Shown here: positions 45,078-52,785 of the stretch, in pieces
Layout: each line of letters opens with the position of its first letter
Position numbering within the stretch: the first letter of the stretch is position 1
NCBI GenBank assembly: GCA_947647735.1
Contig: CANSLJ010000014.1
Location: 1-64,000 of the forward strand
DNA: 64,000 nucleotides
Direction: 5' to 3'
DNA from: an uncultured bacterium
Lineage (GTDB): Bacteria > Bacillota > Clostridia > Lachnospirales > Lachnospiraceae
Translations under genes and position numbers: made by a program
The notes under the pieces: model-generated
Told to the model about the DNA's origin: nothing
Database searches by the model: none
Seen by the model: the letters and a program-made list of their open reading frames with translations, nothing else

Positions 45078-45971
45078 TTAACCGACCGCATTCCTCTTCT
45101 CCGCTATCCCAAACCGGATATAATGCTGATAATAGAGCGGCAGATCATCCCCGAACGCCCTTCTCAGATCCGCATACCTCGCCTTATACGCCCGCACATC
45201 AAAGGTATCGATCGCCTGCCTTCCCTCCCGCATGCCAAAAACAATAAAATGCTGAAATAACGCCGCCGCATTATCGCCAAACGCCGCCCGCAGATCCTTA
45301 TACCTGTCACTATAATACGCTGCATCAAACACCGGCGCATAATCCAGACCGCCATATCGATATACAGCCATTTCTTCTACCGGATAGAGTTCCTCATACC
45401 ACAAACTCATATCCGTATATCCTGCAACACCGGGAACCCTAACCCTGCTGCTGTACTGCCATCCTGCCTCGCCCACATCGGGGCGGAGCCTGCCATCCAC
45501 TTCCCCGGTATCCGGCTCCGGATATCTTGCGATCCAGTATTTTGCGGGCAGGCCGCCGCACACATTCTGATACCAGTCAAAACTGCAATAAATATTGCAC
45601 TCCTGCCCTCCAGACCGGACAACCTCCATCCATACCTCCGCTATCCGCCTCACCCCCGCCGGGCCCAGCTCCCGCTGCTTATCATATTCCAGATCCAGCC
45701 ATACGCCAAGTTCCGGCTTTCTGCCTGCAAGAACCTGTAAAACCTCTCCTGCCTCTCTTTTTGCCTCCGCCTCCGAAAGCGCATAGCTGTATCTGTACAC
45801 CCCTTTCACAAGCCCGCGGGAAAGACATTCGTTATAGTTGTATTCAAAACTGGAATCGATGCTGTTTTTATCCATGATCCTGAGGATTGCCCCCATAACG
45901 CCTGAAGCCTTCACCTTCCCCCAATCCGGCCTTCCCTGATAGGCGGAAACATCAATTACTTTTTGTGCCAC
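45078..45971 (-). CDS. GH25 lysozyme with two C-terminal repeats
   Basis: Muramidase of 297 aa. The GH25 domain spans residues 3-200, with catalytic acids D7 (VIDVSAYQG) and D93/E95 (WLDLEYD). Two repeats of about 37 residues follow (FDAAYYSDRYKDLRAAFGD and FDVRAYKARYADLRRAFGD, each ending in a QH..FG motif), a probable wall-binding unit. There is no signal peptide, so export or a role in lysis needs another route. It starts at a GTG after AAGGAAG. Convergent with the LacI gene. Confidence 0.88.
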   Translation of the reverse strand: MAQKVIDVSAYQGRPDWGKVKASGVMGAILRIMDKNSIDSSFEYNYNECLSRGLVKGVYRYSYALSEAEAKREAGEVLQVLAGRKPELGVWLDLEYDKQRELGPAGVRRIAEVWMEVVRSGGQECNIYCSFDWYQNVCGGLPAKYWIARYPEPDTGEVDGRLRPDVGEAGWQYSSRVRVPGVAGYTDMSLWYEELYPVEEMAVYRYGGLDYAPVFDAAYYSDRYKDLRAAFGDNAAALFQHFIVFGMREGRQAIDTFDVRAYKARYADLRRAFGDDLPLYYQHYIRFGIAEKRNAVG

Positions 45972-46105
45972 TTTGACTTCCTTTGCTGAAAATATTTTTC
46001 TTGCTTTATTTTATGCGTGTAGGGATATTTGTGCGAATTTTCCCGAATAGAGTCATCTGAAATGCCAAATGTATAAATTCCCGTCCACCGCCCATAATAA
46101 CAATC

Positions 46106-46720
46106 ATGAAACGGATTCCAAAACACATCGGCATTATCCCGGACGGCAACAGACGCTGGGCAAAACAAAACGGATTAAAGAAAGAAGACGGCTACGCCTA
46201 TGGGTTAGAGCCCGGTTTAAGGCTCCTGAGAGCGGCGAAAAACTGTGGTATACAGGAACTAACCCTCTACGGCTTTACAGTGGATAATTGCAAGCGCCCG
46301 AAAGAACAGGTCAGTGCTTTCTCAAAAGCATGCGTCCGGGCCGCTGAAATGATCCGGCAGGAAAACGCGGAATTGTACGTATTCGGCAATACAGCCTCCC
46401 GCTGTTTTCCCGCCGAACTGCTCCCTTTTGCAAACCATGAGCGACGGCAGGCATGCAGTGAAGGAACCATAAAAGTAAATCTTCTCACAAACTACGGCTG
46501 GGAGTGGGACATGAAAAACGGCTGGGCATCCAGTGATATCCCGCGGATCGATCTGGTGATCCGCTGGGGCGGAATGTGCCGTCTGTCCGGTTTCCTGCCT
46601 ATTCAGACCGTCTATTCCGATTTTTATATCGTAAAAGAACTGTGGCCGGATTTTCAGGAACAGCAGTTCATGGACGCATTGCAGTGGTACCAAAAACAGG
46701 ACGTCACGCTGGGAGGATAG
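46106..46720 (+). CDS. short undecaprenyl diphosphate synthase-like prenyltransferase
   Basis: Cis-prenyltransferase-like protein of 204 aa, about 30-40 residues shorter than UppS. The catalytic IIPDGNRRWAK (D13) and C-terminal DLVIRWGGMCRLSGFL and LWPDF are present. Several conserved positions differ (IRWGGM for IRTGGE, GY for GH). It may make a different chain length or serve a side pathway. No Shine-Dalgarno is visible before the ATG; a TATAAA lies about 30 nt upstream. The housekeeping UppS is expected elsewhere. Confidence 0.8.
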   Translation: MKRIPKHIGIIPDGNRRWAKQNGLKKEDGYAYGLEPGLRLLRAAKNCGIQELTLYGFTVDNCKRPKEQVSAFSKACVRAAEMIRQENAELYVFGNTASRCFPAELLPFANHERRQACSEGTIKVNLLTNYGWEWDMKNGWASSDIPRIDLVIRWGGMCRLSGFLPIQTVYSDFYIVKELWPDFQEQQFMDALQWYQKQDVTLGG

Positions 46721-46735
46721 CAGGATCTTCCATCC

Positions 46736-47203
46736 TCAATATCCTTTACACACATCCACCCACTCCACATACCCGGAATACTGCTCCAGCTCCGGGATCG
46801 TGAGTTCTATCGCACTGTTTGCACTCCCGCAGGCGGGAAAAACTGTCGTAAAGCGTTTCAGCGACGCATCAAGGTATACCCTCACGCCCTCCTTTACCGC
46901 AAACGGACATACACCGCCCACCGCATGCCCCACAAGCGTTTCTGCCTCCTCCGGCGAGAGCATCTTTGCCTTCTTTCCAAACTGTGCTTTATACTTGGGA
47001 TTGTCAATCTTCGCATCCCCCGCTGCCACGATCAGCAGCACCTGATCTCCCGCCATAAAGGAAAGCGTCTTCGCTATCCTCGCCGGTTCACAGTGCAGCG
47101 CCGCAGCCGCCAGCTCCACCGTGGCGCTGGATACGTCAAATTCCTGAATCCGCTCTTCCATGCCGTATTCTCTGAAATATTCCTTTACTTTTTCGATCGC
47201 CAT
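46736..47203 (-). CDS. YbaK/ProX-type aminoacyl-tRNA deacylase
   Basis: Trans-editing protein of 155 aa that hydrolyses mischarged tRNA (Cys/Ala-tRNA-Pro type). The conserved features are IAKTLSFM with the catalytic-type Lys, GVCPFAVKEGV, and a core ending with SANSAIELT. The ATG at 47203 follows AGGAGAA; the longer frame adds 15 unmatched residues. It stands alone. Confidence 0.88.
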   Translation of the reverse strand: MAIEKVKEYFREYGMEERIQEFDVSSATVELAAAALHCEPARIAKTLSFMAGDQVLLIVAAGDAKIDNPKYKAQFGKKAKMLSPEEAETLVGHAVGGVCPFAVKEGVRVYLDASLKRFTTVFPACGSANSAIELTIPELEQYSGYVEWVDVCKGY

Positions 47204-47396
47204 TCTTCGTTCTCCTGTCATCATAATATCATTTCTTCTATTTTCCAATTCATATCATTTATCGGAAAAATAAGCAAAATTCATAACACAGAAATTATCA
47301 TCATTGCACGACTTCTTCGATTGTGCTACTATGGATATGGACAGCACCACAGAACCTCTTGTTCCTCTGTGCTACCGTTCAGGTGGAGGGATTTTT

Positions 47397-49064
47397 ATGG
47401 AACACTCAAAATATATCAATAAAAAAGAAAGTCTGCCCGAACCGGCTGACCGGGAACGTATGGCGATGGATCTTATTCATGCTTCTTTAGATTCCGGACC
47501 GTGGAGCATGGAATTTAATGAAGAAGGTGAAATGATCTCCTGTATCTGGACAGATACCTTCCGGCACATGCTGGGCTATAAGAGCACGAAGGATTTTCCC
47601 GACGTACTGGAATCCTGGTCCGATCTACTCCATGAAGAGGATAAACCCCATGTCATGCACGAATATTGGGATACTGTGAAAGATTATACCGGCGTCAAGA
47701 CTTATGACGTGGAGTACCGCCTGCTGACCAGAAATAATGGATGGAGATGGTTCCATGCCGCCGGCAGGCTCTCCCGCCGGGAAGACGGATCTCCCATTGC
47801 CTTCTATGGCCTTTTTATTGACATTGATGAGAAGAAAAAAATGGAAGCTCAGCTGCAGCGGCAGACGGCAGAACTGCAGGAAGCCCTGGCAGCGGCACAA
47901 TACGCCAATCAGGCCAAAACCACTTTTCTCAACAATATATCCCACGACATCCGAACGCCGCTGAACGCGATCATCGGCTTTACAAATCTTGCGCTGGAGA
48001 GCCGCGACTCGGACACCCAGAGAGAATACCTGAATAATATCTCCGTTTCTTCCAGACATCTTCTGAGTCTGATCAACGGCATTCTTGAGTTATCCAAAAT
48101 CGAAAACGGGAAAGTTGAGCTGACAGAGGAGCTGGTCAATGTCCATGAAATTTATCGGAATCTGGAAACAATGCTCCGCATCGATCTGGAGGAAAGACAT
48201 CTCTCCTTTACGATGGATCTGAATATCCGGCACACACACCTGTATATGGATACGACACACTACTCACAGATATTTTTAAATATCATCAGCAACTCCATCA
48301 AATATACGCCGATGGACGGCATGATCGCAGTCTCCTGCAGGGAGTGTCCCGCTGATACGCCGGACAGCTGTGTTCTGGAAACCGTAATACAAGATAACGG
48401 GATCGGTATGTCAAGCGAGTTTTTAACCCGCGCCTATGAAACCTTTTCCAGAGAGCGCACTTCCACCGTCAGCGGCGTGCAGGGGACAGGGCTGGGACTG
48501 GCTATTGTAAAGAACCTTGTTGATCTGATGCAGGGTACGATTTCTATGGAAAGCCAGCCGGACCACGGGACAAAAGTAACGATCCGTACGCCCCATCGTC
48601 TTGGCGATCCCTCCGAGATATCCATCCGGAAAAAATCTGATGAGACAGATTACAGCATCCTTTCAGATAAGCGCATTTTACTGGCAGAGGATCTTGATGT
48701 CAACGCAATTATTGCGACAAAACTCCTCTCCGACAGGGGATGCCTTGTGGAGAGAGCAAAAGACGGTATAGAATGTGTGGACATGATGCAAAAAGCGGAC
48801 GCCGGATATTATGACCTGATACTGATGGACATCCAGATGCCGAACATGAACGGCTACAGCGCCGCTCAGTCCATCCGCGCTCTGGAAGACCGAAAAAAAG
48901 CCGCCATCCCGATCCTGGCAATGACGGCAAATGCCTTTCCGGAGGACTTCGATAAAACGATCAGATCCGGCATGAACGGCCATATCGCAAAACCGCTGGA
49001 AAAAGAGAAAATGTTCCGGACGATTGCGGAGGCTTTGCTCGAAAAACCCCCGCAGGACATGTAA
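47397..49064 (+). CDS. hybrid sensor kinase: PAS, HisKA, HATPase, receiver
   Basis: Soluble-looking hybrid kinase of 555 aa without membrane segments. The PAS domain (about residues 30-145) ends in GLFIDIDEKKK. It is followed by a coiled linker, the H-box FLNNISHDIRTPLNAI, N-box NIISNSIKYTP, G1 DNGIGMS and G2 GTGLGLAI. The C-terminal receiver has its phosphoacceptor in LILMDIQMPNMNG. The ATG at 47397 follows GGTGGAGGG. No partner regulator is adjacent. Confidence 0.92.
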   Translation: MEHSKYINKKESLPEPADRERMAMDLIHASLDSGPWSMEFNEEGEMISCIWTDTFRHMLGYKSTKDFPDVLESWSDLLHEEDKPHVMHEYWDTVKDYTGVKTYDVEYRLLTRNNGWRWFHAAGRLSRREDGSPIAFYGLFIDIDEKKKMEAQLQRQTAELQEALAAAQYANQAKTTFLNNISHDIRTPLNAIIGFTNLALESRDSDTQREYLNNISVSSRHLLSLINGILELSKIENGKVELTEELVNVHEIYRNLETMLRIDLEERHLSFTMDLNIRHTHLYMDTTHYSQIFLNIISNSIKYTPMDGMIAVSCRECPADTPDSCVLETVIQDNGIGMSSEFLTRAYETFSRERTSTVSGVQGTGLGLAIVKNLVDLMQGTISMESQPDHGTKVTIRTPHRLGDPSEISIRKKSDETDYSILSDKRILLAEDLDVNAIIATKLLSDRGCLVERAKDGIECVDMMQKADAGYYDLILMDIQMPNMNGYSAAQSIRALEDRKKAAIPILAMTANAFPEDFDKTIRSGMNGHIAKPLEKEKMFRTIAEALLEKPPQDM

Positions 49065-49114
49065 CGCCATGTGAAAACGATATTCTGTTTTCATTCTCCC
49101 GGACGCACCGCCGG

Positions 49115-49936
49115 TCAGGACGTAGGCTTTCTGAGCGGACAGTCCGACATGCTGACTTTGTCTTTCAGCACGTTCAGCCCGCAGTCAACCAGATAATCCT
49201 GCAGGATCGGCATGGACTGGGAGGATGTGGGCCCGATGATGATCTCCCCGATCAGTTCCGACATATGGAGCCCAAGCCTTCCGCACATCCTGTTCAGGTC
49301 AAGCGGATAATACTTTTTGATCCGCCCCGCCGATACATGATACCTCGGCTCCACCGCAAAGTCATTCAGGATAAACGGAGAGATCACCAGCCTGCGCTCT
49401 TTCTCCCGCGCAAAGGAGGGATGCTTAAAAGCCGCCGACTGTATCCACGCATCGTTCATAAGCCCTCGCAGTTTCTGCTGTATTTCCGAAGACTCTTTCC
49501 CCTCCATCATCAGCTCGTAAAACGCTCCCACAAGCCGATGTTCCCGCATATCTTTCTGATAATACACGGTCTGCAATGAAACGGCTCCGCCTGTCATCTT
49601 CTGCATCAGATTTTCATGAAACGCAATGCAGACGCCCTGCCCCAGATGCCCGTATCGCTCCCACTGGGCGGCGTCATCTCTGTATTTGGAAAAGCAGGCG
49701 GCATACGCCGAATAGTGAAATTCCTCCTCCAGCTCCCTGCGGAACAGATCCTCTATGACACGGCTTTTCTCTTCCTCGCCGTCTGCGCGCAGTTTCTCCA
49801 TGACCGCATGGCAGATGCCGTTCATAAAAAACCTCATCTCGGAAGCGTCATTCATATTCAGAATATTATTCAATCTCAGTTCCGCGCAGCGGATGATACC
49901 GTCAAGCGCCGCAAAGTCAGTGTAATGATACAGCAT
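49115..49936 (-). CDS. DUF2971 protein
   Basis: Protein of 273 aa recognised as DUF2971 by the start LYHYTDFAALDGIIRCAEL, the following NILNMNDASEM, the central AACFSKYRDDAAQWERYG and the GVCIAFHE segment. The N-terminal LYHYT word recalls ADP-ribosyltransferase-like folds, but no activity is established. The ATG at 49936 follows GGAGG; upstream in-frame residues are not conserved. Convergent with the hybrid kinase. Confidence 0.85.
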   Translation of the reverse strand: MLYHYTDFAALDGIIRCAELRLNNILNMNDASEMRFFMNGICHAVMEKLRADGEEEKSRVIEDLFRRELEEEFHYSAYAACFSKYRDDAAQWERYGHLGQGVCIAFHENLMQKMTGGAVSLQTVYYQKDMREHRLVGAFYELMMEGKESSEIQQKLRGLMNDAWIQSAAFKHPSFAREKERRLVISPFILNDFAVEPRYHVSAGRIKKYYPLDLNRMCGRLGLHMSELIGEIIIGPTSSQSMPILQDYLVDCGLNVLKDKVSMSDCPLRKPTS

Positions 49937-50070
49937 GATCTTACCTCCATAGGACAGGTTGGAAATATATATTTTACTGCATAAACTCCCTCTATTCACC
50001 ATCATAACATCTGACGTTATCCATCACAATAAAAAGTTTTTCGCTTTTTCTCCCCACAACTTTCCTCCAG

Positions 50071-50126
50071 GTAAGTAACTTACATAAATGTAGGTACTTG
50101 TAAGTAATTTGGTGTAATGTTATAAT
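50071..50126 (+). promoter_or_regulatory. promoter and repeat operator before the flavin reductase gene
   Basis: TTGTAA (50098-50103), 17 nt, TATAAT (50121-50126). Overlapping it are GTAAGTAACTTAC (palindromic, 50071-50083), GTAGGTACTT and GTAAGTAA, the kind of array bound by redox-responsive HxlR/MarR-type repressors (inference). The rest of the 49937-50210 gap shows nothing. Confidence 0.6.
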
Positions 50127-50210
50127 CCTGCCATAAACGAAAGCGTAATGCAATAAACCGCAGAATTGTGCATCAAAAAATTTTGTGGATCAGAAAAAAG
50201 GAGGTTAAAA

Positions 50211-50783
50211 ATGAAAAAAGATTTAGGATTGGTTCAGGCGGTTTACCCGATGCCCGTTCTGATGGTCGCGGCATACGATGAAAAGGAAAAGGTCAATGTG
50301 ATGAATGTCGCATGGGGACAGATCTGCGATAGCGATAAGATCATTCTCTTTATCGGCGAAGGTAAGAAAACATGGCTCAATATCAAGGCAAGCAAAGCTT
50401 TTACTGTTTCACTTGCCGATGAAGAGCATGTTGATGTGGCAGACTTTTTCGGTATTGCTTCCGGAAATAAAATTGATGATAAGTTTGAGCGGACAGGATA
50501 TCATGCTGTAAAAAGCGATAAAGTCCATGCCCCCATCATCGAGGAATTCCCGGTTGTCATGGAATGCGAACTTCTTGAGTTCCTTGAGACCGAACATGTT
50601 TCCGGCATCGTGGGAAAGATCGTCAATGTGAAAGCGGAGGAAAAAGTGCTCGGCGAAAACGGGAAGGTAGATCCTGTAAAATTAAAAGCTCTTACTTTCG
50701 ATCAGTTCCAGCATGGTTATTATTCTACCGGTGAAAAAGTTGCAACTGCGTGGAATGCCGGTATGGCTCTGATGAAGAAGTAG
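50211..50783 (+). CDS. flavin reductase-like FMN-binding protein
   Basis: Split-barrel flavoprotein of 190 aa (flavoredoxin/flavin reductase-like group). The family pattern is seen in MPVLMVAAYDE..NVMNVAWG near the N-terminus, FTVSLAD, and ADFFGIASGNKIDDKF. It has no signal peptide. It probably binds FMN and reduces small substrates in redox defence. AAAGGAGG precedes the ATG. Strong terminator 20 nt after the stop. Confidence 0.9.
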   Translation: MKKDLGLVQAVYPMPVLMVAAYDEKEKVNVMNVAWGQICDSDKIILFIGEGKKTWLNIKASKAFTVSLADEEHVDVADFFGIASGNKIDDKFERTGYHAVKSDKVHAPIIEEFPVVMECELLEFLETEHVSGIVGKIVNVKAEEKVLGENGKVDPVKLKALTFDQFQHGYYSTGEKVATAWNAGMALMKK

Positions 50784-50802
50784 TTTTCTTTTTTAAATAA
50801 CC

Positions 50803-50833
50803 GCTGCCGGCATATACCGGCAGCATTGTTTTT
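50803..50833 (+). terminator. terminator of the flavin reductase gene
   Basis: A perfect 8-bp stem GCTGCCGG/CCGGCAGC and a T run. Its tail also holds TTGTTT (50826-50831), 17 nt before TATAAT (50849-50854), a likely promoter for the next gene. Confidence 0.9.
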
Positions 50834-50917
50834 GTGCGAGAAAAGATTTATAATGACGATAACATACTGAATTATATCCGACAACTTGATCAAATACAAG
50901 AATCGAAAGGAACCGAT

Positions 50918-51493
50918 ATGACGAAAATAACTGTCTGTTTTCCGGGCATAGGATACCACTGCGATAAACCGCTTCTCTATTACAGCAGGCACCTCGCCTC
51001 CAGCCTTGGATATGGAAATTCCAGAAATGTGACCTATGTATATAACGCAGGAAATATCCGCGGTAATGATAAAAAAATGAAAGAAGCGTACGAAGCATTA
51101 TTTTTGCAGGTCGAAGCCGCTCTTTCAGATACCGTCTGGAATGAATATGATGATATCCTCTTTATTTCCAAGAGCATCGGGACGATCATTGCCGCTTCCT
51201 ATGCGGAGAAATATGCATTAAACCGTGCGAAACACATTTTATATACGCCTCTGGCGCAGACTTATCTTTTCGCACCTGACAATGCTGTCAGTTTCATAGG
51301 AACTGCCGATCCCTGGAGCAATATCGATGAGATCATCCGTCTTTCAGCAGAAAACCACATCCCGCTGGCTACATATGAAGGATGTAATCATTCCCTTGAA
51401 TGCGGTGATGCTTTAAAAAATATTGAAATCTTAAAAGATGTGATGCGGCGGACAAAAGATTTTATTGAAAAAGAAGCTTTCTTTTTGCTGTAA
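50918..51493 (+). CDS. small alpha/beta-hydrolase-like protein
   Basis: Protein of 191 aa with an alpha/beta-hydrolase layout: a first strand VCFPGIGY, a nucleophile elbow SKSIGT (S86), an acidic residue in GTADPW and a His in GCNHSLE near the end. It has no signal peptide. The ATG at 50918 follows AAAGGA. Substrate unknown. Own promoter at 50826-50854. Confidence 0.75.
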   Translation: MTKITVCFPGIGYHCDKPLLYYSRHLASSLGYGNSRNVTYVYNAGNIRGNDKKMKEAYEALFLQVEAALSDTVWNEYDDILFISKSIGTIIAASYAEKYALNRAKHILYTPLAQTYLFAPDNAVSFIGTADPWSNIDEIIRLSAENHIPLATYEGCNHSLECGDALKNIEILKDVMRRTKDFIEKEAFFLL

Positions 51494-51513
51494 GGCGATG
51501 ACATAATTTTGAT

Positions 51514-51642
51514 TCATTTCATCCAGCTTGAGAAACATCTTGTTTCATCACAGCCCCTATCCATAACAAAAGTGGCTTTATCAAACAAGGCTTTACCTCC
51601 TTTACTGTTTGTGCGTTTGGCGAACCTACACTTATTATAGCA
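51514..51642 (-). pseudogene. possible transposase remnant
   Basis: A short open stretch on the minus strand encodes FDKATFVMDRGCDETRCF before a stop. This resembles the (V/I)MDRGYD segment around a catalytic Asp of IS4/IS1634-type transposases. No other parts of a transposase or terminal repeats are visible, so the assignment is weak. Confidence 0.25.
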
Positions 51643-51668
51643 AAGGAGGTTTTTACTTAAAGCTAGTT

Positions 51669-51698
51669 GGGGACACACCTGCATAGCAGGCGGTCCCC
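51669..51698 (-). terminator. hairpin after the DUF378 gene
   Basis: GGGGAC pairs with GTCCCC around an inner CCTGC/GCAGG stem, 9 nt beyond the DUF378 stop. Confidence 0.5.
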
Positions 51699-51707
51699 GA
51701 TCTTCTC

Positions 51708-51914
51708 TTATTCGTAGGTTGTTTCGCCCGTTCTTCCGTAAAATGTCAGAAGATACAGCCCGCATATACCTACCACTGCGTAAATCGTCCGCGCAATCCA
51801 GCCAATCCCAAATATGGATTCCACCAGATTAAATCTGAAAAATCCTATGAGGCCCCAGTTTACAGCCCCGATGATGCCGATTGTGAGCGCTATTATATTC
51901 AATGTTTTACTCAT
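51708..51914 (-). CDS. DUF378 small membrane protein
   Basis: Protein of 68 aa with two hydrophobic segments. The family core IGAVNWGLIGFFRFNLVE is near the N-terminus and is followed by ARTIYAVVGICGLYLL. The ATG at 51914 follows GGGGAGG. Inner-membrane location is expected. Function unknown. Confidence 0.88.
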   Translation of the reverse strand: MSKTLNIIALTIGIIGAVNWGLIGFFRFNLVESIFGIGWIARTIYAVVGICGLYLLTFYGRTGETTYE

Positions 51915-52057
51915 CCTGATACCTCCCCTTTGCATTTCATTTGACACATGACATGTCACTATTAAAATTCCCTTGAGGCACAGGATTTATTCTTTTTTGT
52001 TCCGCTTAACAATAATAAGTAATTTCCCCAAAATATTCATATCACTTATTTATTATT

Positions 52058-52477
52058 TCATTTAAAAATCAAATTAAGTATTTCTTTAATGATTCTTGAA
52101 GAATATTCCTCATACATCGTATTACTGTAAACATTATTCACCGAATCATTTTTAGTAAGTTCTATCTCTTCCCAACAATCAGAAAAATCCTTAACCCATT
52201 TTACCTCCCTTCCGTAGCCCATGCTATTCCCATTTTGAAAATAAAACTCTTTAATATTTTTCCCGATAATAAATCCTATTGCCTTAATAGTAATTTTCTC
52301 TTTTGATCTGGGAGAAAATGATTTTATATAAACAATATCTCCTATTTTTGCACGTCGTAACATTTCATATAAAGTTGTTGCATCGCTTTTTTCATAGCCT
52401 ATACAAAAGCATTTTTTATCAATAAAATCTTTTGCTACATCTTCATCATAATACGCACCCACTCCATATACTGCCAT
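52058..52477 (-). CDS. EVE/PUA-like small protein
   Basis: Protein of 139 aa. The pattern VYGVGAYYDEDVAKDFIDKK, GYEKSDA, LRRAKIGDIVYIKS and IKAIGFIIG resembles the EVE-like (PUA-fold) nucleic-acid-binding domain often fused to restriction McrB-type ATPases; here it stands alone. The gene is clearly more AT-rich than its neighbours, suggesting recent acquisition. The ATG at 52477 follows GGAGGAAAAGG. Assignment is by pattern only. Confidence 0.55.
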   Translation of the reverse strand: MAVYGVGAYYDEDVAKDFIDKKCFCIGYEKSDATTLYEMLRRAKIGDIVYIKSFSPRSKEKITIKAIGFIIGKNIKEFYFQNGNSMGYGREVKWVKDFSDCWEEIELTKNDSVNNVYSNTMYEEYSSRIIKEILNLIFK

Positions 52478-52544
52478 ATCCTTTTCCTCCATAAACCAAT
52501 CATTTTATCGCTCCTAAAATTTTACTATTTTCAGCAAAACAAAA

Positions 52545-52583
52545 ATGCCAAGAAATATGATAAAATCACCATTTCCTTAGCAT
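52545..52583 (-). terminator. terminator after tRNA-Glu
   Basis: On the minus strand a stem with two bulges (ATGC..AAGGAAAT with ATTTCTT..GCAT) is followed by TTTTTGTTTTG, 30 nt after the tRNA. Confidence 0.7.
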
Positions 52584-52612
52584 CCTTAGGGTTGGGCTGT
52601 TAAAAACAGTCG

Positions 52613-52684
52613 CAGCTGATAGGGGAATCGAACCCCTGTTTCCGCCGTGAGAGGGCGGCGTCTTGACCGCTTGACCAATCAGCC
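52613..52684 (-). tRNA. tRNA-Glu (anticodon CTC)
   Basis: A 72-nt cloverleaf. Acceptor GGCTGAT pairs with ATCAGCT (first pair G-U). The D-arm loop is TTGGTCAAGCGGT. The anticodon stem CCGCC/GGCGG holds the loop CTCTCAC with anticodon CTC. The T-arm is AGGGG TTCGATT CCCCT. The CCA end is not encoded. It lies downstream of polC in the same direction. Confidence 0.92.
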
Positions 52685-52687
52685 ATT

Positions 52688-52756
52688 TTGCAATCTTTCT
52701 GTTGTGCAGTTCTGCACTGCACTTGCTATTCTATTACATATTCGGAAAGATTGCAA
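52688..52756. repeat. inverted repeat between polC and tRNA-Glu
   Basis: TTGCAATCTTTC and GAAAGATTGCAA form a perfect 12-bp inverted repeat enclosing a second stem GTGCAG/CTGCAC. It ends 3 nt before the tRNA 5' end, so it could fold as a tRNA leader or as the polC 3' end. It is not a member of Families A or B. Confidence 0.7.
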
Positions 52757-52785
52757 GCTTTTTTTTCATTTTTTTTAAATTATTT

